Source: Malaya genurostris
Lineage: Eukaryota; Arthropoda; Insecta; Diptera; Culicidae
Assembly: GCF_030247185.1 (NCBI RefSeq)
Contig: NC_080571.1
Coordinates: 69,850,172-69,914,171 of the forward strand
Direction of reading: 5' to 3'
Length of the DNA: 64,000 nucleotides
The position numbers and the translations under genes are program-made. The notes under the pieces are model-generated. The model saw only the letters and a program-made list of their open reading frames with translations, was not told the origin of the DNA and made no database searches. Positions 1 to 10,660 of the stretch are shown here, piece by piece. The number at the start of each line of letters is the position of its first letter. Within the stretch, counting starts at the first letter, position 1.

Positions 1-237
1 ATAATCGATTAATTGATTGGTTTTCATAAACATTGTCAATTACACTCACATAATTTAAAACTTTTCTTACAGTTACTGTTTGGGTATAAATAATCGGTCT
101 ATTTTTATTGTTTGAGTCTGTAGGAGAATATTCAGATGTTTGCAATAGCATTCTTTCTCCAAGGAGTGTAACTATCCGGTTCAGAAGACTAAAGGTGTAG
201 TATGATTAGATGCAAACTGGAGTATTGGTAAAATCAA
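1..237. other. A+T-rich flank left of the retrotransposon
   Basis: I see no gene, RNA or inverted-repeat element here. It is the left target flank of the retrotransposon that begins at 251, and its last bases contain the first copy of the target-site duplication (238-250). Confidence 0.5.
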
Positions 238-250
238 CAAATGGTGATAG
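238..250. repeat. Target-site duplication, left copy
   Basis: CAAATGGTGATAG recurs without mismatch at 4923-4935 directly after the A tail. The pair fixes both ends of the retrotransposon insertion and indicates that it is recent. Confidence 0.9.
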
Positions 251-378
251 TCGGTGTTGAACAGTCGTTCGCACCGCACGCGTATAGCTCTTGGCTCCTG
301 GAATTTTTTTTCTGGCTACCTAGAGTTTCATTGATTCAAGGCTTCAGTCTTTTTCAAGGCTACCTGAATCACTAACTA

Positions 379-450
379 AGTGACTAAGTGATACAAAGAG
401 TGATATTAGAGTGACTAAGTGATACAAAGAGTGATATTAGAGTGACTAAG
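379..450 (+). repeat. 31-bp tandem repeat in the retrotransposon 5' UTR
   Basis: A 31-base unit starting AGTGACTAAGTGATAC occurs perfectly twice (379-409, 410-440) and then partially (441-450). It lies between the element start and the ORF1 start codon. Jockey-type elements carry an internal promoter in this region, so a regulatory or copy-number-variable role is possible, but nothing here proves it. Confidence 0.8.
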
Positions 451-543
451 AAATTAATCAGCCTTTTTTAAGGCTAGCTAGGAGTCTAATCGAAGACTAA
501 TTTAGCCTAGTTAATTTAATTTAAAATTTCATTAATTTCAAAA

Positions 544-2034
544 ATGCCTGCGTCCAACCGGAAAGGCAACAAGCCTAAGGCTAAAAATAATTCAATACGG
601 AATAAATCACAATCCGTTATTCAACATTTTTCTAATAACATTCACGATCTTATAGAATCTGAATGTAAAAATAAAAGACAACGGACGGATTTCCCTTCCG
701 TTGATCCTATGCCGTCTAACAATATTTACGAGATTCTACCTGAATCCGATTGTAGCGACATAGAAGAAAATTCTTCAAAAATTCCCAAAATGGACGCTTG
801 TCGTTCTGGGAAGAAACATCAATCTATGCCACCAGTGACGGTGATGATTTCCGACTTCAAAGCATTCCGTACTGAGCTTTCTACTTTTCTCCCGGAAGTA
901 AAAGTCTCATTTCAAATCGGACGAAGAGGAGAATGTCGAGTCTTGGTGGATGGATTGGAAGATTACGAACGTCTTATTCGATATTTGTCCGAGAAACTTC
1001 ATAAATTTTATTCATATGATATAAAATCAGACAGACCCTTCAAGGCTGTCTTGAAAGGATTATCAAATGATCAAAGTATTGATGAAATTAAAAATGAACT
1101 AAAAGAATTGCTTGGTTTTGCCCCTTCCCAAGTAATACTTATGAAAAAAAGAGCGAATGGTACTTCTAAACCACGCTCTGGAATTTCCCATGAACTTTAC
1201 CTAATACACTTCAATCGAAGTGATGTAAACAATTTGAAAACTTTAGAAAAAGTACGTTTCATTTCCCACATTAAAATTCATTGGGAACATTATAAACGGC
1301 ATAATCGTATTGCTAACTTAACGCAATGTCGTCGTTGCCAAGGCTTCGGTCATGGAACCAAAAATTGTCATATGGATATACGGTGTTTGAATTGTGGTAA
1401 ATCGCATTCGAAAGACGTTTGTCCAATGAATGAAACCACTGATAAATTTTCATGTTCAAATTGCAATGGAAATCATAAATCCAATTATTTGAAATGTCCT
1501 GTCAGGGAAAAAATTTTAAACGCTCGTTCGCTTAGACAACAAGTCAAATCAACGACCTTAAATTTACAGAATATACCTGAAAATTCTTCTAAGGCACCTG
1601 CCAATTCGTCTTCTAACGAAAACAATTTATTGACAGGTAGATCGACCTCGTCATCATCTTCTTCTAATGTCAGTTATGCTGGTATATTAGGTAGAAATCT
1701 ATCTCCTATTTCTTCTAATGTAAATAATCAAAACACAGGACCGCCTTGCAGTTCTTCTTCTAACGAAAACAATTTATTAATAGGTAGACCGGCCAAATCA
1801 TCTTCTTCTAATGGCAGTCTACCTACAAATATTCCTTCAATGCCATTCGCTTCTTTAAATGAAGTCGATTTAGGCGATATAACTGAAAATAAAATGATCT
1901 ACCTACAAGATCAACTTTTTCAAATGATCATCCAAATGAATTCGACTTCATCACTTTTTGAAGCATTTCAAATCGGATGGAAATTTGCAAATAATATTAT
2001 AATGAATTTAAAATTTAACAGTGATGTTAAATAA
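544..2034 (+). CDS. Retrotransposon ORF1: nucleic-acid-binding gag-like protein
   Basis: This 496-residue protein should bind element RNA and package it into a ribonucleoprotein for transport and reverse transcription. It begins with a basic, Lys/Asn-rich stretch. Its central part resembles the RRM-like region of Jockey ORF1 proteins. Three retroviral-type zinc knuckles follow at about residues 262-318: C-x2-C-x4-H-x4-C, then C-x2-C-x3-H-x4-C, then C-x2-C-x3-H-x6-C. The C-terminal third is Ser/Asn-rich and contains a near-duplicated block around SSNENNLL (nucleotides about 1605-1650 and 1750-1795). The ATG at 544 is the first in frame after the 5' UTR. The stop at 2032-2034 lies just past the ORF2 start codon, so the two frames overlap by 11 bases. 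No frameshift or internal stop is present. Confidence 0.9.
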   Translation: MPASNRKGNKPKAKNNSIRNKSQSVIQHFSNNIHDLIESECKNKRQRTDFPSVDPMPSNNIYEILPESDCSDIEENSSKIPKMDACRSGKKHQSMPPVTVMISDFKAFRTELSTFLPEVKVSFQIGRRGECRVLVDGLEDYERLIRYLSEKLHKFYSYDIKSDRPFKAVLKGLSNDQSIDEIKNELKELLGFAPSQVILMKKRANGTSKPRSGISHELYLIHFNRSDVNNLKTLEKVRFISHIKIHWEHYKRHNRIANLTQCRRCQGFGHGTKNCHMDIRCLNCGKSHSKDVCPMNETTDKFSCSNCNGNHKSNYLKCPVREKILNARSLRQQVKSTTLNLQNIPENSSKAPANSSSNENNLLTGRSTSSSSSSNVSYAGILGRNLSPISSNVNNQNTGPPCSSSSNENNLLIGRPAKSSSSNGSLPTNIPSMPFASLNEVDLGDITENKMIYLQDQLFQMIIQMNSTSSLFEAFQIGWKFANNIIMNLKFNSDVK

Positions 2035-4675
2035 TTATTTGAATATTTTAAATTGGAATGCTCGATCTTTGAAATCGAGTGAAGATGAATTTTATAATTT
2101 TCTCAAAGTTCACAAAATTCATATTGCCATTGTGACAGAAACTTTTCTTAAACCAAATGTAAAATTGAAAAGTAATCCACATTATGTGGTTCATCGATTT
2201 GACAGGTTTACTGGAATTGGTGGTGGAGTTGCCATTTTTGTCCAACGGCAAATTAAACATCGAATTTTACCTTCTTTCAATACTAAAGTTATTGAAAGCT
2301 TGGGAATCGAAGTTGAAACCATTCATGGAATTTATTTCATCGCTGGAGCATATTTGCCATTCCAATGCACCGGCGAACAATTAAATTTCTTTAAAGGCGA
2401 TTTGCAAAAACTTACAAGATATCGATCGAAATTTTTCGTAATAGGGGACTTAAATGCTAAGCATGTCCAGTGGAATTGTAGGCAAAATAACAGTAATGGT
2501 AAAATACTTCATAATCAACTCTCAGCTGGTTACTTTACAGTTATTCATCCCAGTAATCCTACTTGTTTCTCTTCCGTGAAAAACCCGTCTACAATTGATC
2601 TGGTTCTAACAGATCAAAGTCACATTTGTAGCGAACCGATTACTCATGCTGATTTTGACTCAGATCATCTTCCTGTAACATTCAGACTTTCCAACGAAGC
2701 TATAATTAATCCAATTAGTTCTATTTTCAACTATCATAGAGCTAATTGGTTGGATTACAGATCTCACATTGAAAATCATGTGGATCATGAAACTATTTTA
2801 GAAAATTCTGCGGACATCGACACAGCAATTGATAATTTGAATCATTATATTATCGAAGCTAGAAATCTTTCAGTTCCCAAAGCTCAAACTAAATTAAATT
2901 CTCCTATCATCGATGACAATCTTCAACTGCTCATTCGGTTGAAGAATGTTCGTCGACGACAATATCAACGTTCTCGTGATCCTGCTATGAAAAACATAGT
3001 TAAGGATTTACAAAAAGAAATTAAACATAGATTTACTCTTTTGCGAAATGAAAATTTCGCTAAAGAAGTTGAACAAATTAAACCATATTCTAAACCTTTC
3101 TGGAAACTTTCTAAGGTTCTTAAGAAACCTCAGAAACCAATTCCTGCTCTCAAGGAAGGAAATCAAATACTTCTTACAAATGGTGAAAAAGCTCAAAAAC
3201 TTGCTCAGCAGTTCGAGAGTGTCCACAATTTTAATTTAAACGTTGTGAGTCCTATTGAAAATGAAGTCTCACTGAAGTATGATCATATTTCAACCCAAGT
3301 GTTATTACCAAATGACATTCTTGAGACCAATTTTGATGAAATTAAATCAATTATTAGGAAACTCAAAAACATGAAGGCTCCTGGTAATGATGGAATTTTT
3401 AATATTCTTATTAAAAATCTTCCCGATGTTGCCTTGAGACTCCTGGTTAAAATTTTCAACAAGTGTTTTTCATTAGCTTACTTCCCAAAAAGATGGAAAA
3501 ACGCTAAAGTAATTCCTATCCTAAAACCTGATAAAAACCCAGCAGAAACATCAAGTTATCGCCCAATTAGTTTACTTTCTTCTATCAGTAAACTTTTTGA
3601 AAAAATTATCTTGTTAAGAATGATGACTCATATAAATGAGAATTCAATTTTTTTACCAGAGCAGTTTGGATTTCGTCATGAACATTCAACTACTCATCAA
3701 CTTGTCAGAGTAACGAACATGATAAAATCAAATAAATCTTCTGGGTTATCCACTGGAGTTGCTTTTCTAGACATAGAAAAAGCATTCGACAGTGTTTGGC
3801 ACAAAGGTTTAATAGCAAAAATGTCTGATTTCCAGTTTCCTATTTATTTGATCAAAATGATTCAAAATTATTTAACTGATCGTACTCTTCAGGTTAGCTA
3901 TCAGAATTGTAAATCTGAATTGCTACCCGTACGAGCCGGTGTTCCGCAGGGTTCGAGTGTAGCTCCAATCTTGTATAATATTTTCACTTCTGATCTTCCA
4001 AATCTACCCGTTGGTTGTCAGAAATCGCTATTCTGTGACGACACAAGTCTGTTAGCCACAAGTAGAAATCTAAGAGTGATCTGCAGTCGCCTACAAAGAA
4101 GTTTAAATATTTTCAGTGATTATCTGTCAAAATGGAAAATTAAACCAAATGCAGCAAAAACGCAATTAATTATCTTTCCTCACAAGCCAAGAGCTTCTTT
4201 TCTAAAACCAAACAATAATCACATTCTCAAATTGAATGGCTTGGAATTGACATGGTCTGATCAAGCTAAATACTTAGGTTTAACGTATGACAAAAAACTC
4301 ACTTTCAAGGATCACATTGAAGGAATCCAGGCAAAGTGTAATAAATATATTAAATGTTTATATCCTCTTATAAACAGAAATTCTAAGCTCTGTCTAAAAA
4401 ACAAATTGTTAATTTATAAACAAATTTTCAGACCAGCCATGCTTTATGCGGTACCAATTTGGTCAAGCTGTTGTTCCACCAGGAAGAAAACGCTTCAAAG
4501 GATTCAGAATAAAATTCTGAAAATGATTCTGAAGCGTCCTCCCTGGTTTAGTACAAATGAGTTACACAGACTCACAAATATAGAACCATTAGATGTAATG
4601 TCACATAATATTATAAGCAAATTCCGACAAAAATCGATGCAATCTTCAATTGAATCGATTCGCTCTCTGTATTAG
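2024..4675 (+). CDS. Retrotransposon ORF2: AP-like endonuclease and reverse transcriptase
   Basis: This 883-residue protein nicks genomic DNA and copies element RNA onto the free 3' end. The N-terminal apurinic-type endonuclease shows NWNARSL at the start, the catalytic Glu in VTETFL (about residue 39), GDLNAKH (about 141-147), and TIDLVLTD followed by SDHLPVTF. The reverse transcriptase follows: NMKAPGNDGI, SSYRPISLLS, EQFGFR, FLDIEKAFDSVW with the first catalytic Asp at about 583, then AGVPQGSSVAPILYNI, then FCDD at about 670-673 as the active-site box. The usual box in this clade is F/YADD, so the Cys is unusual. The start is the ATG at 2024 inside the end of ORF1. A GTG directly before it is in frame but is an unlikely start. 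The length is typical of Jockey ORF2, and no RNase H domain is evident. Confidence 0.92.
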   Translation: MLNNYLNILNWNARSLKSSEDEFYNFLKVHKIHIAIVTETFLKPNVKLKSNPHYVVHRFDRFTGIGGGVAIFVQRQIKHRILPSFNTKVIESLGIEVETIHGIYFIAGAYLPFQCTGEQLNFFKGDLQKLTRYRSKFFVIGDLNAKHVQWNCRQNNSNGKILHNQLSAGYFTVIHPSNPTCFSSVKNPSTIDLVLTDQSHICSEPITHADFDSDHLPVTFRLSNEAIINPISSIFNYHRANWLDYRSHIENHVDHETILENSADIDTAIDNLNHYIIEARNLSVPKAQTKLNSPIIDDNLQLLIRLKNVRRRQYQRSRDPAMKNIVKDLQKEIKHRFTLLRNENFAKEVEQIKPYSKPFWKLSKVLKKPQKPIPALKEGNQILLTNGEKAQKLAQQFESVHNFNLNVVSPIENEVSLKYDHISTQVLLPNDILETNFDEIKSIIRKLKNMKAPGNDGIFNILIKNLPDVALRLLVKIFNKCFSLAYFPKRWKNAKVIPILKPDKNPAETSSYRPISLLSSISKLFEKIILLRMMTHINENSIFLPEQFGFRHEHSTTHQLVRVTNMIKSNKSSGLSTGVAFLDIEKAFDSVWHKGLIAKMSDFQFPIYLIKMIQNYLTDRTLQVSYQNCKSELLPVRAGVPQGSSVAPILYNIFTSDLPNLPVGCQKSLFCDDTSLLATSRNLRVICSRLQRSLNIFSDYLSKWKIKPNAAKTQLIIFPHKPRASFLKPNNNHILKLNGLELTWSDQAKYLGLTYDKKLTFKDHIEGIQAKCNKYIKCLYPLINRNSKLCLKNKLLIYKQIFRPAMLYAVPIWSSCCSTRKKTLQRIQNKILKMILKRPPWFSTNELHRLTNIEPLDVMSHNIISKFRQKSMQSSIESIRSLY

Positions 4676-4935
4676 TTAGTAAGTTAGTATATAAGTTCCT
4701 TTTCCCCATTACACAATACAAGTAGGTTTAGAATTTTCCCTACACAAAAATCTCAGAATTGCGGAAGCAAATGATGTCTTCATGGTAATAACCAAATCAT
4801 ATATATATAACAGGGCTGAAAAGTCACCACTTGTGGCTGAACACCCAATTTAAATCTTAATAATTTAATTTTAACTCATATTCCAATAAATAGTTATTAA
4901 AAAAAAAAAAAAAAAAAAAAACCAAATGGTGATAG

Positions 4936-5578
4936 CATACATAAAATTGAGGAACGTAAACTAAATACACGTCGATTACTTGCCATTTGCAAGAGATCGA
5001 AAGTCTTTCTGTAAAGGATGAATCCATTTGATGGAAACTGCATTACACGGGTTTGGCCTGAATTCTTTGCATTTTATGTCTAAATGTCTCGAAAACGGAT
5101 ACTCCTAGGAGAAAGATCACTGTGAGTAATTTAATTGTTTTCCATTAAATCACATTCATATCGTGTTATATTGTCTCAATGATTTGATAATATATAAAAA
5201 TTGTTTCTGTTGTAACAACTTAAATTTAATAAATACACGAATAAGTTTAAGGCGTTATATATCTTCTTGCTCGAGAAATGAAGCTTCATCTTTTGGTTAC
5301 TCTAGAAAGTGTGGAAATGAATTTACTTCGATGAATAAGAAAGCTTCGAACAGTACAGTGTTTGTGAACAAAAGTGTATTGTGGAAAATTGTATATTCTC
5401 CCCTGTCGCGAAACAATTTAATTTTTCATAATAAAATGTTAAATATCAATTTTTGAAATCTTGAAACAGTGCGTTAGTAAAATCACAAGTTACCTAATGT
5501 TCACTGTAAAAAATACATCGATGTCATTTGCTAAGCTATAGCTGAGTTGTCCTTATAGTCTATAGGCTCCTACTCGTA
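4936..5578. other. Sequence between two retrotransposon insertions, no gene seen
   Basis: This 643-base A+T-rich stretch separates the full-length retrotransposon from its truncated relative. A 97-codon open frame at 5163-5456 has no recognisable domain and biased, low-complexity composition, so I do not call it a gene. The right edge contains the left copy of the next target duplication (5579-5593). Confidence 0.5.
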
Positions 5579-5593
5579 CTTCCTGGTATTATT

Positions 5594-6874
5594 AATTTTT
5601 AATATTCTTATTAAAAATCTTCCCGATGTTGCCTTGAGACTCCTGGTTAAAATTTTCAACAAGTGTTTTTCATTAGCTTACTTCCCAAAAAGATGGGAAA
5701 ACGCTAAAGTAATTCCTATCCTCAAACCTGATACAAAACCCAGCAGAAACATTAAGTTATCGTCCAATTAGCTTACTTTCTTCTATCAGTAAACTTTTTG
5801 AAAAAATTATCTTGTTGAGAATGATGTCTCATATAAATGAGAATTCAATTTTTCTACCTGAGTAGTTTGGATTTCGTCATTAACATTCGACTACTCATCA
5901 ACTTATCAGAGTAACGAACATGATAAAATCAAATAAATCTTCTGGGTTATCCACTGGAGTTGCTCTTCTAGACATAGAAAAAGCATTCGACAGTGTTTGG
6001 CACAAAGGTTTAATAGCAAAAATGTCTGATTTCCAGTTTCCTATTTATTTGATCAAAATGATTCAAAATTATTTAACTGATCGTACTCTTAAGGTTAGCT
6101 ATCAGAATTGTAAATCTGAATTGCTACCCGTACGAGCCGGTGTTCCGCAGGGTTCGAGTGTAGCTCCAATCTTGTATAATATTTTCACTTCTGATCTTCC
6201 AAATCTACCCGTCGGTTGTCAGAAATCGCTATTCTGTGACGACACAAGTCTGTTAGCCACAGGTAGAAATCTAAGAGTGATCTGCAGTCGCCTACAAAGA
6301 AGTTTAACTATTTTCAGTGATTATCTGTCAAAATGGAAAATTAAACCAAATGCAGCAAAAACGCAATTAATTATCTTTCCTCATAAGCCAAGAGCTTCTT
6401 TTCTTAAACCAAACAATAACCACATTCTCAAATTGAATGGCTTGAAATTGACATGGTCTGATCAAGCTAAATACTTAGGTTTAACGTATGACAAAAAACT
6501 CACTTTCAAGGATCACATTGAAGGAATACAGGTAAAGTGAAATAAACATATTAAATGTTTATATCCTTTTATAAACAGAAATTCTAAGCTCTGTCTAAAA
6601 AACAAATTATTAATTTATAAACAAATTTTCAGACCAGCCATGCTTTATGCAGTACCAATTCGGTTAGGTTGTTGTTCCACCAGGAAGAAAACGCTTCAAA
6701 GGATTCAGAATAAAATTCTGAAAATGATTTTGAAGCGTCCTCCCTGGTTAATACAAATGAGTTACACAGACTCACAAATATAGAACCATTAGATGTAATG
6801 TCACATAATATTATAAGCAAATTCCGACAAAAATCGATGCAATCTTCAATTGAATCGATTCGCTCTCTGTATTA
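5594..6874 (+). pseudogene. Truncated reverse transcriptase (ORF2 relic)
   Basis: This is the C-terminal part of the ORF2 protein described at 2024-4675, beginning within the reverse transcriptase. An open stretch at 5920-6540 keeps the DIEKAFDSVW, AGVPQGSSVAPIL and FCDD motifs. The frame is broken upstream by an extra base near 5733 and in-frame stops near 5862 and 5881. Downstream it is broken by a TGA at 6538 and a two-base loss near 6750. The endonuclease is absent because the insertion is 5'-truncated. The copy cannot make a functional protein. Confidence 0.9.
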
Positions 6875-7094
6875 GTTAGTAAGTTAGTATATAAGTTCCT
6901 TTTCCCCATTATACAATACAAGTAGGTTTAGAATTTTCCCTACACAAAAATCTCAGAATTTCGGAAGCAAATGATGTCCTCATGGTATCAACCAAACCAT
7001 ATATATATATAATAGGGCTGAAAAGTCACCACTTCTGGCTGAACACCCAATTTAAATCATAATAATTTAATTTTAACTCATATTCCAATAAATA

Positions 7095-8246
7095 CACGGA
7101 AAGACCGAAATCAACATTTTGGCGAAAAAAATAGTTGATTTTCTGATTTTAGTTAGTTATTTTTTGAGACAACTAAAAAAGTCTTACTTTTGCTAATTTA
7201 GATTTTTTAATTCTAATTCCCTTAATAATAATAAAATATTTGTTGGAATGGCTATTTTTTTAGTTGAATTCACCAATTAAACGTGCTGTCATTTCTTAGC
7301 TAAGGCACACTTCATTTCCATTCAACTAATTTTTTAGTTGAATTAGAGAAATAAAACGTTGTTTTCAACCAACATGAATGGTTGAATTGGTTTCTGCAAT
7401 TTGCAGCTATATGGCGCTCTGTCACCGAAAAAACGTTGTGTTGGAGAAAAAGTCATAAGCGAAACATAAACTTCATTTTGAAAATTTTTCTTCTAAATCG
7501 CTGCTTTCTTCATTCGACTTCGCGAAATCGACTCTCTCACTGAAAACTTTGAGCACTCGGAACACAAAAACCGAATACAAGTAGTACATCGGACGGCGTA
7601 GCTCGGAAGGTTGGAAGATACAGAAAACATCATTTTACATATACAATTAGAGTGCATCACGCGAAACTTACTTCACTGTTCCACGTAAAAACATTATTAC
7701 GCACAATCGCTTGAAATGCGCACAAATTCTGAATAAATACACTTTCTACTAAGAGTTCACGTCATTTTTACATATCGGTTTTGAAATTTATATATGGATA
7801 TATCGTAACACATGCGCAAAGCATCTAAACAATTTGCAAGCAGTTTCAACAAGACTGTCCTTTATAGCCTTTTAATGGATTGTTTTGCCTTGACACTTCT
7901 CATGAGTTTTTAGCTAATAAACTTGTTTATAAAACCAATTTCATTTTTGTTTTCTTTGTCTTGTCCTTCAGAAATGATGGTGATAGATAAATAGAAACAA
8001 ATTTTCTGATTTTAATAAAAAAATTAGTTGTCAATGAGAATTTTGTTTTGATTTGAAATATTGCTGGTTTGTGTCCAGGATATTCGCCAACTAAACTCAT
8101 TCTCTAAAAATAAGAATTTTTTTCAGCAAAGCAAATTCTCAATTTTAACTAATTTTATAGTTATTTTGGAAATTTTGTTGTTGAAATCAACTAATTCAAA
8201 AACAGTAATACGAATTAGGGGTATAGCTAATTTCGGTCGTTCCGTG
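7095..8246. mobile_element. Non-autonomous TIR element, family CACGGAAAGACCGAAAT, copy 1
   Basis: Inverted ends CACGGAAAGACCGAAAT (left) and the complement of CACGGAACGACCGAAAT (right) differ at one base. They are flanked by TA on both sides (7093-7094 and 8247-8248). The host site is known exactly because it lies in the 3' UTR of the truncated retrotransposon: the intact copy reads AATAAATAGTTATT, and removing the insertion plus one TA restores it. The 1152-base interior is A+T-rich and holds many AACTAA/TTAGTT words but no transposase. A TA target suggests mobilisation by a Tc1/mariner-type transposase, which is an inference. Copy 2 is at 21978-22884. Confidence 0.88.
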
Positions 8247-8280
8247 TAGTTATTTAAAAAAAAAACTTCCTGCTATTATT

Positions 8281-10309
8281 AATTAACCGATTTTTTGTTT
8301 AATATCTTAGAACAAAGTCAGTATTGAGCATCTCGCATTTTCATTCCGAGCTTTGCGCGGATTTCGTGTTCTACATCCTTCAATGCCAGTCATTGTCAAG
8401 CTAATTCCACTGAAAGTCAATTAGCCGAATTTATTTATTTGCGGATAATTCTCAGCAATTATTTTTGTATTTAAAAAATCTTTAAAAAAATTAGACAGAT
8501 ATAAAATCCCAGATGACGCCAATCCATGTGTTATGAATCTAAATATATTTGCTCAAATAAGTCGGACACGGCTTGTTTTGGGATAGGTACAATTACAAAG
8601 TGGAAATAATACGAAGTCGAGACCGATGAAAATCCCCTGTTCAAGTTTGCCACCATCAATCAACCTGCATTCAACAGAAACGTCTAGCGCAAATGTTTCG
8701 TCCACAATTTCATTTATTCACCCGCCTTGTTATCGGCTCTGTACCTATATTGCAACATTCACGTACGCACCAGACTCATTAAAAACAGGTAAATACCTGA
8801 TAATAAAAAAAAACACAGCACTTGTTGATAACGGTACCATATGATACCGGAGGCACTTATCAGTGAACCAATTTGAACGTGGCTTTCGCTCCATTTTGTT
8901 TATTATTCAGGGCTCACAGAACCTCGGAATCACACACAGCAAACGTCACCGTCCACTTCCACGTCCACGTCCATGTCAACGACGAAACTTTCCACCACCT
9001 CTGCGTACAATGCGAACAACGCTCGCCGTGACAGCCTGACAAGGGTCCCCAAATTGTATCGATTGATCTGGGTAAATTTATATAACACCGCAATAAATTT
9101 TTACCGCACTTGATGAAAAATATCAAATTCGAACATCTTGACAAGCTTATGAATTACACTTCGACTCGGCAGTTGACAAAATAAGACCAAGAAGCAGGAG
9201 AACAAACAACACTAGAGTCCATTTGCACTCGACAGAGATAAATATCTTTCATTTAATTGAGTTCAGATGGTTTCATTATGTACGAAACAAGCCCTGAAAT
9301 TAATACCAGTCAATAAAAGTTTGAAAGTGATTGACGACAAATCACAATGACGAATAAGGAGTAATTCAAGTCCCACCGAATTCACTTACGTTGAACGTAA
9401 AGTTCCATTTTGACCGGATCTCGATACGATCACCTCTTTTCGCTCGCTACACGACAGCATCCTTTCGGTAATCACTAGAGGATTTAAGGGAAAAATGTCA
9501 GTGGAAATTAGCCGCGCCCGAACTATTCGACTACTTGTGCAATACAGCACAGTTTCTCCGGAATTGGATGCCTGGAATACGGTGATAATATAATATAATA
9601 TTAAATTTAACTTTTTTTCAAAGGTTATATCTCGGTATAGATAGTGAAGTGCGATGATAAGTTAACATATCAATTCGTTATTTCTGATTTCTTGCTCTTA
9701 CCTTTGCAACGAACGTGGAAAATCGATCCTGCTGGGCATGGTTTGAAACAATTGACAAAATATGGTCTGGCTACTGTTTTCTAATATCTTCACCAATATC
9801 GATAAGCAATATCGAATAAATTCGCAGTATGAACCCTGTCAAAAGTTATAATGAGATACAATGAGCAAGTCACTCGAAATCCGAATGCTTGTTCAACAGT
9901 TATCTTCATATCATTCTAGGCTGATTATTTCGAACATATATAGCGCGGATGATAGCTCCGTATCTCTAACAACAATTTTATCAATTTATATCTCCTTACG
10001 GTGAAGTGGAGCGATAGCAAATTTAACTAGCGAAACAGCCTCAAGCAAACGGCTCTCTACCTCCAAGTGCACTTCAACCAGTGCCACGTTTTGCTTTACA
10101 CCATAGTGGGTGCCAATTCGCACCTTCACCCGAAACCGAAAGGTATGCAAATCTGGATAAATTTTAACAATAGAGAAATGTAAGAAGACAGCAGATTAGC
10201 GTGAAAGCTGGGAGGTAGTTATGATTCCCTGCCTGGAACATAACTTATTTATCTAGAAACAAACTATAACTTACTTCCGCTAGGCAGGTCAAATTTGACT
10301 TTCGTATAT
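8281..10309. other. Unassigned sequence with a moderately GC-richer island
   Basis: I find no gene. The first 250 bases are A+T-rich. About 8880-9560 is GC-richer and includes a short array of CACGTC-like hexamers near 8957-8985. The open frames there (for example 8626-8844 and 8914-9144) show no domain, and their composition follows local repeats. It could hold regulatory sequence, but nothing specific is visible. Confidence 0.4.
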
Positions 10310-10660
10310 GCGGTAACAGTTCGAAATTCAGTTCATGGAATGATTGACTTGTGACACGGCGCATTATCCTAAGGAAAAAAAAACTATTTTTTCTTCATTC
10401 CGGGCCGTTTCATGTCAATGTCAATTTTCTAATAATTCAATAATGCTGAATAAAAATCACTATTGACCCTTTTATACTTTTCAAGGTATTCAATGAACAA
10501 AATTCCTTTCATGTCTCAAAATACAGAAATCACAACCTTGCCTGACAACGTTTGAGTGCTTTGGTCGGATTTCTCCAGCTGTTGTCCATTCGACTCACTT
10601 TCGCGTTGACTGAGGTGTGTCAAGGTAGATCCATATTTAATCCTTTGTATCATGTCAATA
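10310..10660 (-). pseudogene. Decayed mariner transposase, central catalytic fragment
   Basis: Read on the minus strand, this stretch translates in broken frames to mariner catalytic-core phrases. First comes a degraded version of the DETWIHHYTPESNRQ block (seen as IYLDTPQSTRK), then VEWTTAGE and RPKHSN, and later LDNAPCHKS, which in mariner transposases holds the second catalytic Asp. Several stops and frameshifts separate the phrases. The N- and C-terminal parts are not recognisable. It is a fossil, not the missing middle of the neighbouring 11071 copy, since it is in the opposite orientation. Confidence 0.7.

Larger units (their letters stand above)
251..4922 (+). mobile_element. Full-length Jockey-like non-LTR retrotransposon
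   Basis: The element is bounded by a perfect 13-bp direct repeat, CAAATGGTGATAG, at 238-250 and 4923-4935. It has a 293-base 5' UTR, two long open reading frames (544-2034 and 2024-4675), a 3' UTR with AATAAA near 4885, and a terminal A tract from about 4899 that runs straight into the second repeat. A variable-length target duplication, an A tail and no long terminal repeats are the signature of target-primed reverse transcription. A gag-like protein with three zinc knuckles, followed by an endonuclease/reverse-transcriptase protein, fits the Jockey clade. Both frames are open from end to end, so the copy is young and may be active. The 5' boundary follows from the duplication and is firm to within a base or so. 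Two damaged relatives lie at 5594-8265 and 17858-19815. Confidence 0.93.
5594..8265 (+). mobile_element. 5'-truncated copy of the same retrotransposon family, with a nested insertion
   Basis: From 5594 the sequence follows the full-length element from its position about 3399 (inside the reverse transcriptase) to the 3' UTR and A tail at 8255-8265. It is interrupted in the 3' UTR by an inverted-repeat element at 7095-8246. Imperfect 15-bp target duplications flank it: CTTCCTGGTATTATT at 5579-5593 and CTTCCTGCTATTATT at 8266-8280, with one mismatch. Truncation at the 5' end with retention of the tail is what aborted target-primed reverse transcription produces. The mismatch, stops and frameshifts show that it is older than the 251-4922 copy. 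Confidence 0.9.

Noticed and set aside
379..450. CRISPR array
   Set aside because: The repeats are contiguous with no spacers and lie inside a eukaryotic retrotransposon 5' UTR.
5163..5456. 97-codon open frame between retrotransposons
   Set aside because: It has no domain, A+T-driven composition and no splice or promoter context.
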